Origin: Pseudanabaena sp. CAN_BIN31
GTDB lineage: Bacteria; Cyanobacteriota; Cyanobacteriia; Pseudanabaenales; Pseudanabaenaceae
Length of the DNA stretch: 7,321 nucleotides
Assembly (NCBI GenBank): GCA_026785865.1
Contig: JAJAZG010000323.1
Coordinates: 1 to 7,321, forward strand
Direction of reading: 5' to 3'
Numbering within the stretch: position 1 is the stretch's first letter; every line of letters begins with the position of its first letter. This document shows, piece after piece, positions 6,204 through 7,321 of this stretch. The notes under the pieces were generated by a model, which searched no databases, was not told the DNA's origin, and worked only from the letters and a program-made list of their open reading frames with translations. The position numbers were made by a program, and so were the translations under genes.

Positions 6204-6467
6204 GATCTGAGTTAGATGAAGATTTTATTAAACTTTTTGCTAAACTTCCTGAACGAGTTCAAAAAGCTGCCCGTAAAAACTATCAACTTTGGCAGCAAGA
6301 TCAAAATCATCCTAGCCTAGAGTTTAAGAAAGTAAATACAAAACATTTATTCAATTCGGATCGGTATGGGCTGGCGTGCAGTGGGCATTAAAAAAGATAG
6401 TCAAACGATTGTTTGGTTTTGGATTGGCTCTCACAGCGAATACGATAATTTACTTAAAGAACTATAA
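6200..6467 (+). pseudogene. RelE/ParE-superfamily toxin, frameshifted
   Basis: From ATG 6200 the frame reads MRSELDEDFIKLFAKLPERVQKAARKNYQLWQQDQNHPSLEFKKVNTKH and then runs out of family into a stop at 6389-6391. The family-like continuation, IYSIRIGMGWRAVGIKK...IVWFWIGSHSEYDNLLKEL, is found in another frame from 6345 to the TAA at 6465-6467. Relatives usually read FKxVxxxxPIYSVRIG...WFWIGSHxxYxxLL. The shift near 6340-6350 can be explained by one extra A in the AAAA run at 6340-6343, or by a loss of five bases between KH and IYS that removed the expected proline codon. The restored protein would be close to 90 residues, normal for this toxin type. The 63-residue product now encoded lacks the conserved arginine, tryptophan and C-terminal strand segments and should be inactive. 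Real decay and sequencing error cannot be separated from one sequence. Confidence 0.85.
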
Positions 6468-6469
6468 AT

Positions 6470-6540
6470 GCGATCGCGCTTTGATTTGGTGAAGGTTGGA
6501 AAGGGGCGATCGCGCTTTTAGTTTTGGGAAAGTGGCAATC
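6470..6540. repeat. Tandem HIP1-bounded repeats: copy B2 plus a related decayed unit
   Basis: Copy B2 spans HIP1 6470-6477 to HIP1 6506-6513 with the core GCTTTGATTTGGTGAAGGTTGGAAAGGG. The second HIP1 also opens another unit (GCTTTTAGTTTTGGGAAAGTG) that ends in GCAATC at 6535-6540, a likely decayed HIP1 29 bases on. In both units CTTT and AAAG face each other inside the HIP1 ends, allowing hairpins. The block starts three bases after the stop codon of the toxin remnant. Confidence 0.78.
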
Positions 6541-6552
6541 TGGTTAATCAGG

Positions 6553-6558
6553 TATAAT
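6553..6558 (+). promoter_or_regulatory. Candidate -10 box for the antitoxin/yoeB operon
   Basis: A perfect TATAAT lies 34 bases before the ATG at 6593. No good -35 hexamer is found 16-18 bases upstream, where the decayed end of the HIP1 repeat lies. The hexamer and its position relative to the operon are the only support. Confidence 0.45.
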
Positions 6559-6592
6559 CAATCGAGCGATCCAGTAAGTTACATTAGCTGCT

Positions 6593-6799
6593 ATGACTAA
6601 CGCACTACAATACATCTGTGATTCAGAAGGGCAGACAGTTTCCGTCGTTGTCCCCATTGCCTTTTGGCAAGAACTAATGGCTGAAAAAGAAACAGCCTAT
6701 TTACTCAGTAGTCCTGCCATGAAAGAAAGACTGCTTAAAGCTAGAAAACGTCAAAATGGAATTTCTTTGGAAGCAGCCTGTGAAAAACTTAGAATTTGA
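6593..6799 (+). CDS. Short Phd/YefM-like antitoxin, partner of YoeB
   Basis: This 68-residue protein precedes and overlaps a YoeB toxin gene. The N-terminus (YICDSEGQTVSVVVPIAFWQELM) looks like the beta-strand and helix used for dimerisation and DNA binding in Phd/YefM-type antitoxins. The C-terminus (ETAYLLSSPAMKERLLKARKR...GISLEAACEKLRI) has the ETAYLL...MKxRLL pattern common in antitoxins that wrap YoeB. Canonical YefM is about 80-90 residues, so this is a shortened variant seen in cyanobacteria. There is no clear Shine-Dalgarno before the ATG; a TATAAT lies 34 bases upstream. It would neutralise YoeB and, if it behaves like YefM, repress its own operon. Confidence 0.82.
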   Translation: MTNALQYICDSEGQTVSVVVPIAFWQELMAEKETAYLLSSPAMKERLLKARKRQNGISLEAACEKLRI

Positions 6800-7037
6800 T
6801 ACAGATGCTTTTGAGGACTTAGCTTGGTGGATTGAAAATGATCGTAAAAAAGCGCTAAAAGTCATCAAACTGATTCGTGAAGCCCAACGTAATCCATTTG
6901 AAGGTACAGGACAACCTGAAGCATTAAAACATGATCTTTCAGGATGTTGGTCACGCCGTATTGATCAAGAACATCGTCTGGTTTATGAAGTATTAGACGA
7001 TAAAATCAGGATTCTTGCCTGTCGCTTTCACTACTAA
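6780..7037 (+). CDS. yoeB: YoeB (Txe family) mRNA-cleaving toxin
   Basis: YoeB is a ribosome-dependent mRNA endonuclease of the RelE superfamily that cuts mRNA in the ribosomal A site when freed from its antitoxin. The GTG at 6780 is chosen because it gives MKNLEFDTDAFEDLAWW, the usual YoeB N-terminus, and a length of 85 residues against 84 in E. coli. The upstream ATG at 6756 would add eight unrelated residues. The residues corresponding to the E. coli catalytic set are all present: E47 (GQPEALK), R66 (EHRLVYEV) and the terminal H84-Y85 (CRFHY). The signature DLSGCWSRRID is also intact. The gene overlaps the antitoxin by 20 bases, so translation is coupled. No terminator is seen after the stop; HIP1-type repeat B3 follows 28 bases later. 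Confidence 0.93.
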   Translation: MKNLEFDTDAFEDLAWWIENDRKKALKVIKLIREAQRNPFEGTGQPEALKHDLSGCWSRRIDQEHRLVYEVLDDKIRILACRFHY

Positions 7038-7064
7038 ATCATTGCTGTTTAGTTTTTGGGAATT

Positions 7065-7106
7065 GCGATCACACTTTGAGTCGATGAGATGGAAAGGGGC
7101 GATCGC
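7065..7106. repeat. HIP1-bounded repeat, copy B3 (left end decayed)
   Basis: A degenerate HIP1 (GCGATCAC, 7065-7072) and a perfect one (7099-7106) enclose ACTTTGAGTCGATGAGATGGAAAGGG. The right half (GAGATGGAAAGGGGCGATCGC) matches the B consensus and the left half matches with several substitutions. Immediately to the left, 7044-7064 (GCTGTTTAGTTTTTGGGAATT) resembles the second unit of the block at 6506-6540, so here too two units seem to adjoin. It lies downstream of yoeB. Confidence 0.72.
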
Positions 7107-7149
7107 TGTTTTTTGTGAAAAAGCGAAGCGTTCCCCTTTAAGCTTGCAA

Positions 7150-7320
7150 TCAATAATCATCTCTAACTGCAAATGTGATCGCTTGCTTAGTCACTATATT
7201 AATTACGGTATTTAGTTCAATTACCGTCACCTGTGGCGCGGTGACATTTCCGACTAACACAGCCGCCGCCACTCCACCAAGAATATCAATAATCTGGACA
7301 TTACCACGCAAAACGCCGCC
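7150..7320 (-). CDS. Possible C-terminal end of an unidentified protein (truncated by window edge)
   Basis: On the minus strand a frame is open from the right edge for about 56 codons and ends with TGA at 7150-7152. The translation is protein-like: GGVLRGNVQIIDILGG, then VAAAVLVGNVTAPQVTVIELN, ending in TKQAITFAVRDDY. It is rich in valine, isoleucine and glycine with a hydrophobic IDILGGVAAAVLVG segment, suggesting strands or a short buried helix. The local GC content is higher than in the neighbouring gaps. I do not recognise the family. An open frame of this length can occur by chance, so the call depends on what lies beyond the edge. A plus-strand reading of the same bases looks less protein-like. 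Confidence 0.42.
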   Translation of the reverse strand, partial: GGVLRGNVQIIDILGGVAAAVLVGNVTAPQVTVIELNTVINIVTKQAITFAVRDDY

Positions 7321-7321
7321 A

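Noticed and set aside
6756..6779. ATG 6756 as the start of yoeB
   Set aside because: It adds eight residues unlike the family; GTG 6780 gives the usual MKNLEFD-type start and an 85-residue protein.
7119..7137. AAAGCGAAGCGTTCCCC as a separate interspersed repeat
   Set aside because: Similar GCGAAGCG strings are common in cyanobacterial intergenic DNA, but only one copy is seen here, so no repeat can be supported.
7015..7215. Plus-strand 66-codon open frame after yoeB
   Set aside because: It starts inside yoeB, runs through repeat B3 and has no protein-like pattern.
1..7321. tRNA, rRNA, transposase or integrase
   Set aside because: No cloverleaf, rRNA motif or recombinase coding sequence was found on either strand; xisHI is present without a visible recombinase.

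Overview
This window comes from a cyanobacterium. The first gene is the 3' part of chlH (magnesium chelatase H subunit, chlorophyll synthesis), and the octamer GCGATCGC (HIP1, a cyanobacterial signature) occurs 14 times. The moderate-to-low GC content and the accessory gene set would suit a filamentous or Pseudanabaena-like lineage, but that placement is a guess.

Layout. Positions 1-1139 are the conserved end of chlH, closed by a perfect-palindrome terminator (1143-1175). Everything after it looks accessory. First is a xisH-xisI pair (1206-1949), in which xisH carries a one-base frameshift and xisI is intact. Next is an antitoxin-like/TumE-like toxin-antitoxin pair (2111-2729). On the minus strand lies a small orphan protein resembling an antitoxin (2795-3079), preceded by a large minus-strand gene (3189-5801) that joins a complete superfamily 2 helicase to a C-terminal HNH nuclease. 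A plus-strand pair follows (5982-6467) with an intact antitoxin-like gene and a frameshifted RelE/ParE-like toxin, then an intact short-antitoxin/YoeB pair (6593-7037). At the right edge a minus-strand reading frame (7150-7320) may be the C-terminus of another gene.

Two themes link the region. (i) It is a dense cluster of defence and addiction modules inserted behind a housekeeping gene. In both damaged pairs, the gene broken is the nuclease-like or toxin member while the partner stays open. (ii) The gaps between modules hold small repeats bounded by two HIP1 octamers. HIP1 is palindromic and the inner flanks are CTTT(T)/AAAA(G), so most of these elements can fold as hairpins. At least two families are present (A: 2020, 2733, 3149; B: 5890, 6470, 7065), several in tandem and sharing a HIP1. 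The 2.6-kb helicase-HNH gene contains no perfect HIP1, which fits recent acquisition.

The strongest candidate for an undescribed system is the single-gene helicase-HNH fusion. No methyltransferase or other restriction-modification partner is visible beside it. No gene-free stretch exceeds 300 bases.
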